The notes beneath the pieces were generated by a model. That model was not told the DNA's origin and did no database searches. It worked only from the letters and a program-made list of their open reading frames with translations. Below are positions 7,816 to 15,356 of a stretch of DNA of 21,303 nt, one piece after another; the first letter of the stretch is position 1; each line of letters starts with the position of its first letter. This DNA is from an uncultured Porphyromonadaceae bacterium (lineage in GTDB: Bacteria > Bacteroidota > Bacteroidia > Bacteroidales > Muribaculaceae): assembly GCA_905193995.1 (NCBI GenBank), contig CAJJQT010000005.1, forward strand, positions 1-21,303, read 5' to 3'. The position numbers and the translations under genes were made by a program.

Positions 7816-8008
7816 TTATGCAGGCAAATTACAGGCAAAATTCAAATATTCTGCGTAACTTTTGCAGTCCAATACGCATAGACGGTATTAGAGTGTACAC
7901 ATAAACACAGGTGATATTAATGATTGCATGCTATTTTAATAATACATGAATTGCATTCCTTTCTCAAAAATGGGACGTATCGGTTATTCTTGTTGGTCAG
8001 GTTGACGA
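7816..8008. other. Gene-free junction between island and core
   Basis: AT-rich stretch of about 190 bases. It contains a CAGGCAAA repeat (about 7821 and 7832) and a promoter-like TAACTTTTGC at 7856-7865, one base longer than the usual -7 box. No gene follows on the plus strand, so this looks orphaned. Base composition rises sharply after about 8010. Confidence 0.3.
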
Positions 8009-8689
8009 TTACTTTGACAATGATTCCTTTTCTTCGGGGTGGCTTTCGGTGGTCAGGAGGGCGAGATGGTGACCGAGGAGGGTAAGGTCGGCGATGAGGG
8101 TGCACTGTAAGCCCCGGAGGGTGGGGGAGGGAAAGGCGCGTAGGTCGGCGCGCAGATCAACCTCATGTCCGCCGCAGAGTTTTACCATGGCTTCCTTTAT
8201 GGTCCAGGCGCGCGTGAGTTGGTAGAGCAGGTCGGTGCGGCTGTGTGCGTCAGGGTCGTAGAAGATAGTGAAGCTGCCGGGGCGGGTGTCGCATTCGACG
8301 CTCTGAAAGCCGAGCAGACTGCGCTCGTCGGCTGAGAGGAAGCGTGGGGCGACATTGAAAAGCTGCGCGCGCGGCTCCTCGATGTCAATGCCGATCGGCC
8401 GCGTGTAGTCAATGGCTACGGCGGCAAGCCGGCGTGAGTGGCTGATGCTGACGCTGATGTCTTTTCTGAACCTGACCTTGCCCCATGGAAGGAGGGGCTT
8501 CTGGGCAATGCAGGGTTCACCCCAGCGGTAGTGAGCGATGTAGGCGCGCGATAGCCGGGTCAGTTTCCGCATAAGCATAAGTGCGGTCCGGCGCTCGGCC
8601 TGACGGCGCGTCTCGCCCGCAGCCGCTTCAATGGGCGCTATTGCCACTGTCGTGGTGCCGAATTCGAGGAATCTGATATCCAGGCTCAT
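8009..8689 (-). CDS. 4'-phosphopantetheinyl transferase, Sfp type
   Basis: Moves the phosphopantetheine arm from coenzyme A to a serine of a carrier protein, giving the active holo form. The 226-residue length is that of Sfp-like enzymes. Motifs: SISHS (81-85), the Mg-binding GIDIE (100-104, D102 and E104), and W162-xx-K165-E166-A with K170 in AWTIKEAMVK. Its ATG overlaps the gldD stop as ATGA, so it is the last gene of the gldE-gldD unit. The same gene order occurs in other Bacteroidetes as I recall it. The partner carrier protein cannot be told from the sequence. Confidence 0.88.
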   Translation of the reverse strand: MSLDIRFLEFGTTTVAIAPIEAAAGETRRQAERRTALMLMRKLTRLSRAYIAHYRWGEPCIAQKPLLPWGKVRFRKDISVSISHSRRLAAVAIDYTRPIGIDIEEPRAQLFNVAPRFLSADERSLLGFQSVECDTRPGSFTIFYDPDAHSRTDLLYQLTRAWTIKEAMVKLCGGHEVDLRADLRAFPSPTLRGLQCTLIADLTLLGHHLALLTTESHPEEKESLSK

Positions 8690-9255
8690 TTCAGCTTGGT
8701 CATTGCGCGGTTGATATCGGCTTCGATTGCGTCGACGATGGGCCGGATGGAGTCGACAGCGGAGGCTGCGACCGGATCGGACATGTATACGGCGCCGCTG
8801 ACGACGATACTGCGGTCGTCTGTGGCGAGGAACTGCAGCGGAGTGGCAGACCCGTCGGTGCGGACCGTGAGGATGTCGAATCCGGCTGCGTTGATGTCCT
8901 CACGTGTGACGGCAACATGGGCGCCGCTGTTGAGGGTGAGACGCTCGACGCGGTTGGCACGGACTTCGTCGATGTCGGAGGCGTCGACGGGGGTGAACGA
9001 CACGTGCATGACTGCACCGTAGGCTGGATAAGCGACGTCGAGCCAGTCGGGCCGTGGACGGGATATGCGCGTTGCCGAGTTGACTGCGAAGCTTACAGGC
9101 AGGCTGTCGGGAACGGTCATGGCGGTGTCCATGGCAACAGGTCGCGGATATGCCGTGCGCCGCGGAACGGAGCTGTCTGCCCGGCCTCCGGAACAGCCGC
9201 TGAGAACATAGGCCGCAGCCAGAAGACATGCTGGCAAAACGGAACGCGCGGTCAT
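8686..9255 (-). CDS. gldD: GldD family lipoprotein
   Basis: Predicted 189-residue envelope lipoprotein. The signal peptide MTARSVLPACLLAAAYVLSG leads to the lipobox LSGC with C21. GldD landmarks are present: YPRPVA near the mature N-terminus, PVSF, DWLDVAYPAYGAVMHVSF, TLNSGAHV, and the conserved core DGSATPLQFLATDD followed by VSGAVY. In Flavobacterium GldD is needed for gliding together with GldE; gut Bacteroidales do not glide, so the role here is likely general envelope or secretion biology. A longer frame from 9336 would lie inside gldE and place the signal peptide internally. The ATG at 9255 overlaps the gldE stop by four bases and is clearly the start. Confidence 0.87.
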   Translation of the reverse strand: MTARSVLPACLLAAAYVLSGCSGGRADSSVPRRTAYPRPVAMDTAMTVPDSLPVSFAVNSATRISRPRPDWLDVAYPAYGAVMHVSFTPVDASDIDEVRANRVERLTLNSGAHVAVTREDINAAGFDILTVRTDGSATPLQFLATDDRSIVVSGAVYMSDPVAASAVDSIRPIVDAIEADINRAMTKLK

Positions 9256-10628
9256 GACTGCTGGATGTCGGGCATGACTTTGACGCGCACACGGGCGATG
9301 CGGTGCTCCGACAGATCGAGGACCAGGAAACGGCAACGGCCGTAGACGAGAGGCTCCTTTTCCTTGGGGAAATCGCCCTTGATGGCAAGCAGCATGCCGG
9401 CGAGGGTCTCGGCGTCCTCGGTTACGTCGCGGTAGTCGTCTTCGTCGAGTCCGGTGATGCGGAAGAAGTCGGTAAGCAGTGTGCGGCCCTCGAATTCATA
9501 GGTGTCGTCGCGCAGGCGCTTGAAGGTGGTGTCGGGAGTGTCGTATTCATCGTCGATGTCGCCGACGATCTCCTCAAGTACGTCCTCAAGGGTAACGATG
9601 CCCTGCGTGCCGCCGAACTCGTCGACCACGATGGCCAGATGCTGCTTACGCTTGCGGAAGTCCTCGAGGAGGTCGTCGATCATGCGTGATTCAGGCACGA
9701 AATAGGGCTCGCGCAGCAGGCGCGTCCAGTCGAAATCGTCCTCTACGTGGCCAATATAAGGCAACAGGTCGCGCGAGAACAGAATGCCGCGGATATTGTC
9801 CTCGCTGCCGTCATAGACGGGGATGCGCGAATAGCCGCTGTCGATGACCGTCTTCATGACTTTGTCGAACGAGGCACGGTAGTCGAGGTCGGTGATGTCG
9901 ATTCTCGGAGTCATGATCTCGGAGGCATGCGTATCACCGTATTTGAGAATTCCTTCGAGGATCTCCTTGTCGCTCTTGGTGGCGCCGGAAGTCAGTTCGA
10001 GGGCCTGGCTTAGATCGTCGGTAGTGATGGCTTCGGGCTGCTTGGCTACGACGCGCTTGACGATCTTCGACGAGCCGGCGAGCAGACGCGCCATCGGACC
10101 GAGCAGGCGCTTGATGAGCGTCAGCCCCGGAAGGGCCATACGCGCCCATTTCACGGGGTAGTTGGAGCTGTAGATCTTGGGCAGTATCTCGCCGAAAAGC
10201 AGGATCAGGAACGTAAGTATAACCGTCTGAAGCACGAAACTGAGCACCGGACTCATTCCGGAGAATAGCGGTCCGAGAGCGAAATTGGTGAGAACGACAA
10301 TGGTGACGTTGACCAGATTGTTGGCTATGAGGATGGTGGCAAGCAGCTGCTCGGGCTTTGCGAGCAGGCGGCGCACGCCTTCGCCCTGGCGGGTTTCGTC
10401 GATTTCCTCAAGCTGTGCGGGTGTAAGCGAGAAGTAGGCTATCTCGCTGGCCGACACGAAGCCGGAAAGCAGCAGGCATAGCAACGCGAGCACCAGCGCC
10501 ACGATACCGGCGGCGGAAATTTCGGGTGTTTCTGTACTGAGCGTGCAGAGCAGCGTCTGCAGCAATTGTACCGGCTCGGAGGCCGGCAAGGGATCAATAT
10601 CCAAAGCTTGGTGAGTTAAGTTAAACAA
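9252..10628 (-). CDS. gldE: GldE: CNNM/CBS/CorC membrane protein
   Basis: Inner-membrane protein of the CorC/HlyC (CNNM) family, about 458 residues. A DUF21/CNNM membrane domain comes first (hydrophobic spans about 41-62, 96-118, 127-150, with SASEIAYFSL at 59-68), then a CBS pair (about 235-355, SGYSRIPVYDG, VVDEFGGTQGIVTLEDVLEEIVG) and a C-terminal CorC domain. Family members act in divalent-cation handling; the next gene, gldD, marks this one as GldE. The frame has no ATG before the first membrane span: the start must be TTG at 10628 or TTG at 10604 (LDIDPLP, which aligns better with GldE N-termini). It follows serS by about 50 bases and overlaps gldD by ATGA. Confidence 0.88.
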   Translation of the reverse strand: MFNLTHQALDIDPLPASEPVQLLQTLLCTLSTETPEISAAGIVALVLALLCLLLSGFVSASEIAYFSLTPAQLEEIDETRQGEGVRRLLAKPEQLLATILIANNLVNVTIVVLTNFALGPLFSGMSPVLSFVLQTVILTFLILLFGEILPKIYSSNYPVKWARMALPGLTLIKRLLGPMARLLAGSSKIVKRVVAKQPEAITTDDLSQALELTSGATKSDKEILEGILKYGDTHASEIMTPRIDITDLDYRASFDKVMKTVIDSGYSRIPVYDGSEDNIRGILFSRDLLPYIGHVEDDFDWTRLLREPYFVPESRMIDDLLEDFRKRKQHLAIVVDEFGGTQGIVTLEDVLEEIVGDIDDEYDTPDTTFKRLRDDTYEFEGRTLLTDFFRITGLDEDDYRDVTEDAETLAGMLLAIKGDFPKEKEPLVYGRCRFLVLDLSEHRIARVRVKVMPDIQQS

Positions 10629-10671
10629 TAGCGGCGGCGGAGCCCGGGCGGGGCCCCGCTGCCGTGATCAT
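10621..10671 (-). promoter_or_regulatory. Short leader frame and GC hairpin before gldE
   Basis: Between serS and gldE the minus strand holds a 16-codon ATG frame (MITAAGPRPGSAAAIV, stop at 10621-10623) whose end overlaps the possible gldE TTG start at 10628. Within it lies a GC-rich hairpin at 10637-10659, including the perfect palindrome GCGGGGCCCCGC (10648-10659). Without a T-run it is unlikely to be a strong terminator. It could couple translation or set gldE level; this is inference only. Confidence 0.3.
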
Positions 10672-10679
10672 GTTGAATG

Positions 10680-11951
10680 TCAGTCGATGATGTCGAAGCC
10701 GGTGTACTTGCGGAGCACTTCGGGCACGACGATGCCCTCGGGCGTCTGATAGTTCTCGAGCAGCGCGGCCACGATGCGCGGCAGGGCCAGGGCAGAGCCG
10801 TTGAGGGTATGACAGAGATGTGTCTTCTTATCCTCGCCGCGGTAACGGCACTTGAGGCGGTTGGCCTGATAGGTCTCGAAATTGGATACAGACGAAACCT
10901 CGAGCCAGCGCTTCTGTGCGGCCGACCATACCTCGAAGTCGAAGGTGATGGCCGATGTGAACGACATGTCGCCGCCGCACAGGCGCAGGATGTGCCAGGG
11001 TAGGCCGAGCTTGTCGAGCAGGCCCTGAACATGGTCCTTCATCTCCTCAAGAGCGGCATAAGAATTTTCGGGCTTCTCGATACGTACGATCTCGACCTTG
11101 TCGAACTGGTGCAGACGGTTGAGGCCACGTACGTCCTTGCCGTACGATCCGGCCTCGCGGCGGAAGCAGGCCGAATAGGCGCAGTTCTTGACCGGAAGCT
11201 TGTCGGCAGGCAGGATCACGTCGCGGTAGAGGTTCGTGACAGGCACCTCGGCGGTGGGGATCAGGTAGAGGTTGTCGAGCGTCACCACATACATCTGGGC
11301 CTCCTTGTCGGGGAGCTGCCCTGTGCCGTAACCCGAAGCCTCGTTGACCACGTAGGGCGGCTGCACCTCGAGATAACCGGCCTTCGAGGCCTCGTCGAGG
11401 AAGAACTGGATCAACGCACGCTGGAGCTTGGCTCCCTTGCCGAGATATACCGGGAAGCCGGCACCGGTGATCTTGACGCCGAGCTCGAAGTCGATCAGGT
11501 TGTATTTTTTGGCCAGTTCCCAGTGGGTAAGGGCGTCGGCCGGCAGGTCGGGCATCGGGCCGCCGGTCTTCTCGACCACATTGTCGGCGGCAGTCTTGCC
11601 TTCGGGCACCATGTCGCAGGGCGTGTTGGGCACGTTGAGCAGGATGTCGCGGATGTCGTTCTCAGTCTTGGCGAGCTGATCGGCAAGATCCTTCTGGGCT
11701 GCCTTGATGTCGGCCACAGCCTTCTTGGCCTCTTCGGCGAGAGCCTTCTTGCCGGCCTTCATATGAGCGCCGATCGAGGCGGCGAGCTTGTTGAGCTCGG
11801 CTGCCATATTGTCGTTTTTCAGTTGCAGAGCGCGGCGGTTGTCGTCGAGCTCGATTACGCGGGTTATGGTCTCGCGTCCGTCAAAGCCCTTGACCGCCAG
11901 GCGCGCGATGACGCGCTCGGGGTCGGCCTTGATTTGCTGCATTGTGAGCAT
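10680..11951 (-). CDS. serS: Seryl-tRNA synthetase
   Basis: Class II aminoacyl-tRNA synthetase that charges tRNA-Ser (and tRNA-Sec where present) with serine in the cytosol. At 423 residues it is full length. The N-terminal tRNA-binding helical arm spans about 28-105 and is rich in K, E and A. The catalytic core has TAEVPVTNL (233-241), motif 2 FRREAGSYGKDVRGLNRLHQF (263-283), EVSSVSNFETYQANRL and motif 3 NGSALALPRIVAALLENYQ. It is 54 bases downstream of yqeY with no promoter box between, so it is probably co-transcribed from the promoter at 12483-12513. Confidence 0.97.
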   Translation of the reverse strand: MLTMQQIKADPERVIARLAVKGFDGRETITRVIELDDNRRALQLKNDNMAAELNKLAASIGAHMKAGKKALAEEAKKAVADIKAAQKDLADQLAKTENDIRDILLNVPNTPCDMVPEGKTAADNVVEKTGGPMPDLPADALTHWELAKKYNLIDFELGVKITGAGFPVYLGKGAKLQRALIQFFLDEASKAGYLEVQPPYVVNEASGYGTGQLPDKEAQMYVVTLDNLYLIPTAEVPVTNLYRDVILPADKLPVKNCAYSACFRREAGSYGKDVRGLNRLHQFDKVEIVRIEKPENSYAALEEMKDHVQGLLDKLGLPWHILRLCGGDMSFTSAITFDFEVWSAAQKRWLEVSSVSNFETYQANRLKCRYRGEDKKTHLCHTLNGSALALPRIVAALLENYQTPEGIVVPEVLRKYTGFDIID

Positions 11952-12005
11952 AATTCTGTATCTTTTTTCAGGCCGCTGCCGGCCTCGGTTATGATTCTGA
12001 TCGGA

Positions 12006-12458
12006 TTATTTGGCCAAAAGCTGCTTTACCTTGGCCGAGATGGCGCGGCCTTCGGCGCGGCCGGCGAGCGCTTTGGTGGCGACGCCCATCACCTTGCCCA
12101 TGTCGGCGGGCGACGAGGCACCGACCTGCGCGATGATCTTCTGCAGCTCGGCCTCGAGCTCAGCCTCGGTGAGCTGCTTGGGCAGATATTCCTCGATGAC
12201 GGCTACTTCGGCCAGCTCGCTTTCGGCCAGATCGGGACGGTTCTGCTCCGAGTAGATGCGCGCGCTTTCGCGGCGCTGCTTGGCCATGCGGGTCAGTATG
12301 GTGATGGCTCCGGCTTCCGAGAGCTCGCCGCCCGAGCCGGGAGCCGTCTTTGCCTCGATGAATTCTTTCTTGATGCCGCGGAGCGCTTCGAGTCGCACTT
12401 TGTCGCGGGCAAGCATAGCCTTTTTGATGTCGTTGGTGACAGTTTCGAATAAGTCCAT
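12006..12458 (-). CDS. YqeY / GatB-YqeY domain protein
   Basis: Small cytosolic protein of 150 residues made of the GatB/YqeY domain, an all-helical domain shared with the tail of the tRNA amidotransferase subunit GatB and thought to bind tRNA; its job as a free protein is not settled. Typical features are the N-terminal IKKAMLARDKVRLEALRGIKKEF, the middle YSEQNRPDLAESELAEV and the C-terminal GKVMGVATKALAGRAEGRAIS. A longer start at 12485 would overlap the -7 box, so MDLFETV at 12458 is chosen, leaving a leader of about 20 bases. It is the first gene of the likely yqeY-serS-gldE-gldD-PPTase unit. Confidence 0.9.
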   Translation of the reverse strand: MDLFETVTNDIKKAMLARDKVRLEALRGIKKEFIEAKTAPGSGGELSEAGAITILTRMAKQRRESARIYSEQNRPDLAESELAEVAVIEEYLPKQLTEAELEAELQKIIAQVGASSPADMGKVMGVATKALAGRAEGRAISAKVKQLLAK

Positions 12459-12482
12459 ATTCAATGAGATGTTTACAGGCGG

Positions 12483-12513
12483 CAAATTTAATAAAATTTC
12501 GCGAGTTAGCCAA
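12483..12513 (-). promoter_or_regulatory. Promoter of the yqeY-serS operon
   Basis: On the minus strand TTG (complement of 12511-12513), a 20-base spacer and TAAATTTG (complement of 12483-12490) match the Bacteroidetes consensus exactly. The expected transcript start is about 20 bases before the yqeY ATG at 12458. Confidence 0.75.
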
Positions 12514-12636
12514 AAGCAAAACTACTTGGGAACGTTATGGGAGTATTATAGGAGCAATAGGCTGTGTCTGACAATAATCGGACTGTCGCAATTATAGCGT
12601 ATATCCTTGTCAAACACTGTAAACATAATTGCAAAA

Positions 12637-12670
12637 TAGAACCGACAACTTTTTCAAGCTGTCGATTCTA
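12637..12670 (-). terminator. Terminator of the small secreted-protein gene
   Basis: Arms of 15 bases (TAGAATCGACAGCTT and AAGTTGTCGGTTCTA on the minus strand) pair fully when two G-U pairs are allowed, with a 4-base loop, followed by TTTTGC. On the plus strand the same stem has two A-C mismatches, so it is built for the minus strand, about 70 bases past the stop at 12739. The rest of 12514-12738 shows nothing else recognisable. Confidence 0.75.
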
Positions 12671-12738
12671 TATATAGCTACGGAATGGAGGCCGCGTCTC
12701 AACAGAATGGTTATATCGTTTGAAAAATCTGCAAAAAA

Positions 12739-13137
12739 CTATTTTGTCAGACGTTCCAGCCAAATATCGCCGCCTTCATCTCTTAGAAGCATTGTTTCAG
12801 CATCTAAAGTGATAATTTGCCATTCGTAAATCTTAGCTTCATCTGCTGCCGGTCGGGAGTAGTAAATTGTCGAACCCGATAATTTCCACATATAATTATC
12901 TATATCAGTATTTCCCGGACGCATTCTCATTAATTTTAATGAGTTTTCGTACCCGAATTCAAAGAAAATCGGGTATTCAGCATTGGAATTTACCCATTTC
13001 CAAGTACCGAATACATCTGATTTGTCGTAAACCGCGTCGTACTGATCTGCAGATGTTCCGGTCTCTCCCGCAAATATATTTGCGCCTGACCCCAAACCGA
13101 TGACACCTACCAGAAGGATAATAATTAGTTTTTTCAT
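12739..13137 (-). CDS. Small exported protein, lipocalin-like fold possible
   Basis: Unidentified 132-residue protein. An N-terminal signal peptide (MKKLIIILLVGVIGLGSG, then ANIFAG) has no lipobox cysteine, so it is probably periplasmic or secreted. The mature part starts with DVFGTWKWVN and alternates short polar and hydrophobic strands to DEGGDIWLERL, a pattern seen in small lipocalin-like beta-barrel proteins of Bacteroidales. That is a shape-based guess. It has its own promoter (13199-13228) and terminator (12637-12670), so it is a single-gene unit. It is clearly more AT-rich than the core genes around it, which hints at separate acquisition. Confidence 0.72.
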   Translation of the reverse strand: MKKLIIILLVGVIGLGSGANIFAGETGTSADQYDAVYDKSDVFGTWKWVNSNAEYPIFFEFGYENSLKLMRMRPGNTDIDNYMWKLSGSTIYYSRPAADEAKIYEWQIITLDAETMLLRDEGGDIWLERLTK

Positions 13138-13198
13138 GGCTTTAATATTATATTTTGAATAAAGCTGTTAAAAAGGATATAAAGTTCCTTTGACTTTG

Positions 13199-13228
13199 CA
13201 AATTTAACAATTATTATTGAAAATACAA
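13199..13228 (-). promoter_or_regulatory. Promoter of the small exported-protein gene
   Basis: Minus-strand TTG (complement of 13226-13228), 19-base spacer and TAAATTTG (complement of 13199-13206), an exact consensus match. The leader to ATG 13137 is about 55 bases. Confidence 0.7.
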
Positions 13229-13311
13229 AAACAGCAAAGAAAGTTTAGTCTTGGTGTTGAAATTCTTTGCAGCTCTTATGCTTATTTCATGATAGCCGGG
13301 AGGAAACGGCG

Positions 13312-13340
13312 AAAGCCCCGCCGCGAAGGGGCAGGGCTTT
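13312..13340 (-). terminator. Terminator of the pyrH-frr-lipoprotein operon
   Basis: AAAGCCC and GCC on one arm pair with GGC and GGGCTTT on the other (one T-G pair between them) around a 7-base loop. It lies 25 bases past the lipoprotein stop on the minus strand. The following T-run is short, so termination efficiency is uncertain. Confidence 0.65.
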
Positions 13341-13364
13341 AGGATTGATGTGGCAGAGCGCCGA

Positions 13365-13607
13365 TCAGTTGTTGACGTCGATTTCCTCGACTACGGCCGG
13401 CTGGCCTTCGGTGTCCTGTTCGATGGCGCTGTCGAGCTGGGCGTTGTTGTCGACGGTGCCGTCGAGGGTCACGTCGATGGTCTGTGCCTGTATCTCCTGT
13501 GCGGGTACTTCAGCGTTGTTCTCGGCTTCTTTGTTCTTGTCGCCGCTGCAGGCGGTGAGTGCGGCGGCGGCTACTGCGGCGACTACCATTAATTTCAGTG
13601 TCTTCAT
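13365..13607 (-). CDS. Small acidic lipoprotein
   Basis: An 80-residue lipoprotein of unknown function. The signal peptide MKTLKLMVVAAVAAAALTAC ends in the lipobox LTAC with the acylated cysteine at position 20. The mature 60 residues begin SGDKNKEAENN and are acidic and rich in Q, V, D and N, without cysteine pairs or other domain signs. It follows frr by 20 bases, so it is probably transcribed with pyrH and frr, and it is closed by the terminator at 13312-13340. Similar short lipoproteins of low complexity are common in Bacteroidales. Confidence 0.75.
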   Translation of the reverse strand: MKTLKLMVVAAVAAAALTACSGDKNKEAENNAEVPAQEIQAQTIDVTLDGTVDNNAQLDSAIEQDTEGQPAVVEEIDVNN

Positions 13608-13627
13608 TTTTTTCTTACTTTTTATGA

Positions 13628-14188
13628 TCAGACGGTGAGAATCTCTTTCTCCTTTGCGGCGAAGAGCTCATCGATTTTCTTCAGATATTTGTCGTGCATC
13701 TTCTGTACGGAAGTCTCGGCGTCCTTCTCGACATCCTCGGGCATACCCTGCTTGATAGCCTTCTTGAGACCCTCTATGGCGTCGCGTCGGGCGTTGCGGA
13801 CCGAGATCTTGGCTTGTTCGGCCTCCGCTTTCGACTGCTTAACCAGGTTCTTACGGCGCTCCTCGGTCAGCGGCGGTATGCTGATGCGTATCACCTCGCC
13901 GTTGTTTTCGGGCGTGATGCCCAGCTCGGAGTTGATTATGGCCTTTTCGATTTCTTTGAACATCGACTTCTCCCAGGGGGTGATGACTATAGTGCGGGCA
14001 TCGGGCACGGAGATATTGGCCACGTTGCTCAGCGGGGCCATGCTGCCGTAGTAGTTGACGCGGATGGCGTCAAGGATTTTCGGGTTGGCTTTGCCGGCGC
14101 GGATGTGGGCAAGTGAATCGTCGAGAAATTCAACGGCCATCTGCATTTTCTCTTCGGCCGGTGCGAGATATGTTTTCGGGTCGGTCAT
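13628..14188 (-). CDS. frr: Ribosome recycling factor
   Basis: Splits the post-termination ribosome together with EF-G. The 186-residue length is exactly typical. Conserved parts: [24 protein letters not shown] near residues 21-44, the [14 protein letters not shown] segment of the hinge domain, [20 protein letters not shown], then [14 protein letters not shown]. It is 22 bases downstream of pyrH, the order found in most bacteria. ATG 14188 gives a complete N-terminal helix. Confidence 0.97.
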   Translation of the reverse strand: MTDPKTYLAPAEEKMQMAVEFLDDSLAHIRAGKANPKILDAIRVNYYGSMAPLSNVANISVPDARTIVITPWEKSMFKEIEKAIINSELGITPENNGEVIRISIPPLTEERRKNLVKQSKAEAEQAKISVRNARRDAIEGLKKAIKQGMPEDVEKDAETSVQKMHDKYLKKIDELFAAKEKEILTV

Positions 14189-14210
14189 AGTATATGAGTT
14201 TTTAGGTGAG

Positions 14211-14924
14211 TCAGATTTTTACAAGAGTGCCGATATTGTCTCCGGCGAGTACTTTGGCCAGATTACCTGGAGTGTCCATGTCGAAGACGATGATGGGCAT
14301 GTCGTTTTCCTTGCACAGGGCGGTGGCGGTAAGGTCCATCACCTTCAGACCGCGGTTGTAAACCTCATCGTAGGTAATGACGTCGAATTTCGTGGCCGTG
14401 GGGTCCTTCTCGGGATCGGCCGTGTAGATGCCATCGACGCGAGTCCCCTTGAGCATGACGGCGGCCTCGACCTCGACGGCGCGCAGGGCGGCGCCGGTGT
14501 CGGTGGTGAAGAACGGATTGCCCGTGCCGCCGGCTATGATAGCAACCTCGCCCTTGTCAAGGGCCTCGATTGCTTTCCATTTGCTGTAGTATTCGCCGAT
14601 GGGGTACATGTTCAGGGCGGTGAACACGCGGGCGGCCTGGCCGATGCCGCGCAGTGCCGAGCACAGCGCCAGCGAGTTGATCACCGTGGCCAGCATGCCC
14701 ATCTGGTCGCCCATCACGCGGTCGAAACCGCGCGAGGCGCCGCTCAGGCCGCGGAATATGTTGCCGCCGCCGATGACTATGGCCACCTGGGCGCCGGCGT
14801 TCACGGCCTCCTGGATCTGGGAGGCATAGCTGTTGAGACGCTCAGTATCGATGCCGTAGCCCTGATGGCCCATCAGCGACTCGCCGCTCAGCTTCAGCAA
14901 TACTCTTGTATATTTCGTACGCAT
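14211..14924 (-). CDS. pyrH: Uridylate kinase
   Basis: Phosphorylates UMP to UDP with ATP in pyrimidine nucleotide synthesis; the bacterial enzyme is hexameric and of the amino-acid-kinase fold. At 237 residues it is full length. Motifs: [12 protein letters not shown] (8-19), the glycine loop IGGGNIFRG (51-59), [12 protein letters not shown] (72-83), and [18 protein letters not shown] (132-149), which binds UMP and ATP. It heads the pyrH-frr-lipoprotein operon. Two possible promoters are seen upstream, at 15002-15009 and 15139-15169; the latter carries a large palindrome. Confidence 0.97.
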   Translation of the reverse strand: MRTKYTRVLLKLSGESLMGHQGYGIDTERLNSYASQIQEAVNAGAQVAIVIGGGNIFRGLSGASRGFDRVMGDQMGMLATVINSLALCSALRGIGQAARVFTALNMYPIGEYYSKWKAIEALDKGEVAIIAGGTGNPFFTTDTGAALRAVEVEAAVMLKGTRVDGIYTADPEKDPTATKFDVITYDEVYNRGLKVMDLTATALCKENDMPIIVFDMDTPGNLAKVLAGDNIGTLVKI

Positions 14925-15001
14925 TTCTGTGTTGTATTGTTTTAAGTTCTGTCCGAATAATATATACGTGCCGGCGCCTGTAAAAGTTTAACGCCGTCGC
15001 G

Positions 15002-15009
15002 CAAAGATA
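15002..15009 (-). promoter_or_regulatory. Proximal pyrH -7 box
   Basis: The minus strand reads TATCTTTG, a full -7 box match, 77 bases before the pyrH ATG. No TTG lies at the normal distance, so it may be weak or need an activator. Confidence 0.45.
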
Positions 15010-15138
15010 CACACAAAAAATCAAACTCCCGCCATTTCCGCCCAAAAAATCTTCAGACAGAAGAACAAAAGGAAACAAAAGGGAACAGCGGTCAGTGGGG
15101 ATTCGGAATTTCGGCAAGGTTTTAGTTCAAAACTGTCG

Positions 15139-15175
15139 CAAAGATAGCAAAACTTGCCGATATCGGCAAGTTTTG
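15139..15175 (-). promoter_or_regulatory. Distal pyrH promoter overlapped by a perfect 28-bp palindrome
   Basis: Minus-strand TTG (complement of 15167-15169), 20-base spacer and TATCTTTG (complement of 15139-15146) match the consensus. A perfect palindrome of 28 bases, half-site CAAAACTTGCCGAT, covers 15148-15175, that is the -33 box and nearly the whole spacer. GTCGC (15135-15139) and GCGAC (15176-15180) extend the symmetry outside it. An operator for a dimeric repressor is the simplest reading; a transcript hairpin is the alternative. Confidence 0.55.
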
Positions 15176-15300
15176 GCGACGCTCCTGATTTTTGCGTGCC
15201 TGAAAATGACTTGACAGAAGCGACAGCGATTTTCGGGACGAATTTCGTGGCGGGTGAATCTTTTGGGGGCGGAGATGCGGGGTGAATCAAAAAAAAACGC
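15176..15300. other. Rest of the divergent pyrH/transporter intergenic region
   Basis: No convincing gene. GGGTGAATC occurs at 15252-15260 and again at about 15281-15289, just before a run of nine A. The frames open here on the minus strand have atypical composition and lack conserved content. Confidence 0.3.
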
Positions 15301-15308
15301 TACCTTTG
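15301..15308 (+). promoter_or_regulatory. -7 box of the transporter gene
   Basis: TACCTTTG is a full match to TAnnTTTG and is followed by GCAG, often seen at Bacteroidetes starts. The transporter ATG is 48 bases downstream. There is no TTG at the expected spacing; an A-run (15289-15297) precedes the box. Confidence 0.6.
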
Positions 15309-15356
15309 CAGAAAATTCGGAAAAAATTCCGTAATTCAGGTAAATAACACAAGGTA

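Noticed and set aside
9256..9336. Longer start of gldD at 9336
   Set aside because: It would lie inside gldE and bury the signal peptide; the ATGA overlap at 9252-9255 gives the normal start.
11031..12452. 473-codon open frame on the plus strand
   Set aside because: It is antisense to serS and yqeY, whose products are conserved and certain. Its translation is repetitive in L, G, D and V, as expected of the reverse of GC-rich codons.
14055..14945. 296-codon plus-strand open frame
   Set aside because: Antisense to pyrH and the start of frr; no conserved content.
15021..15290. 89-codon minus-strand open frame between pyrH and the transporter
   Set aside because: It crosses the palindrome and promoter, has no family resemblance, and shows composition drift.
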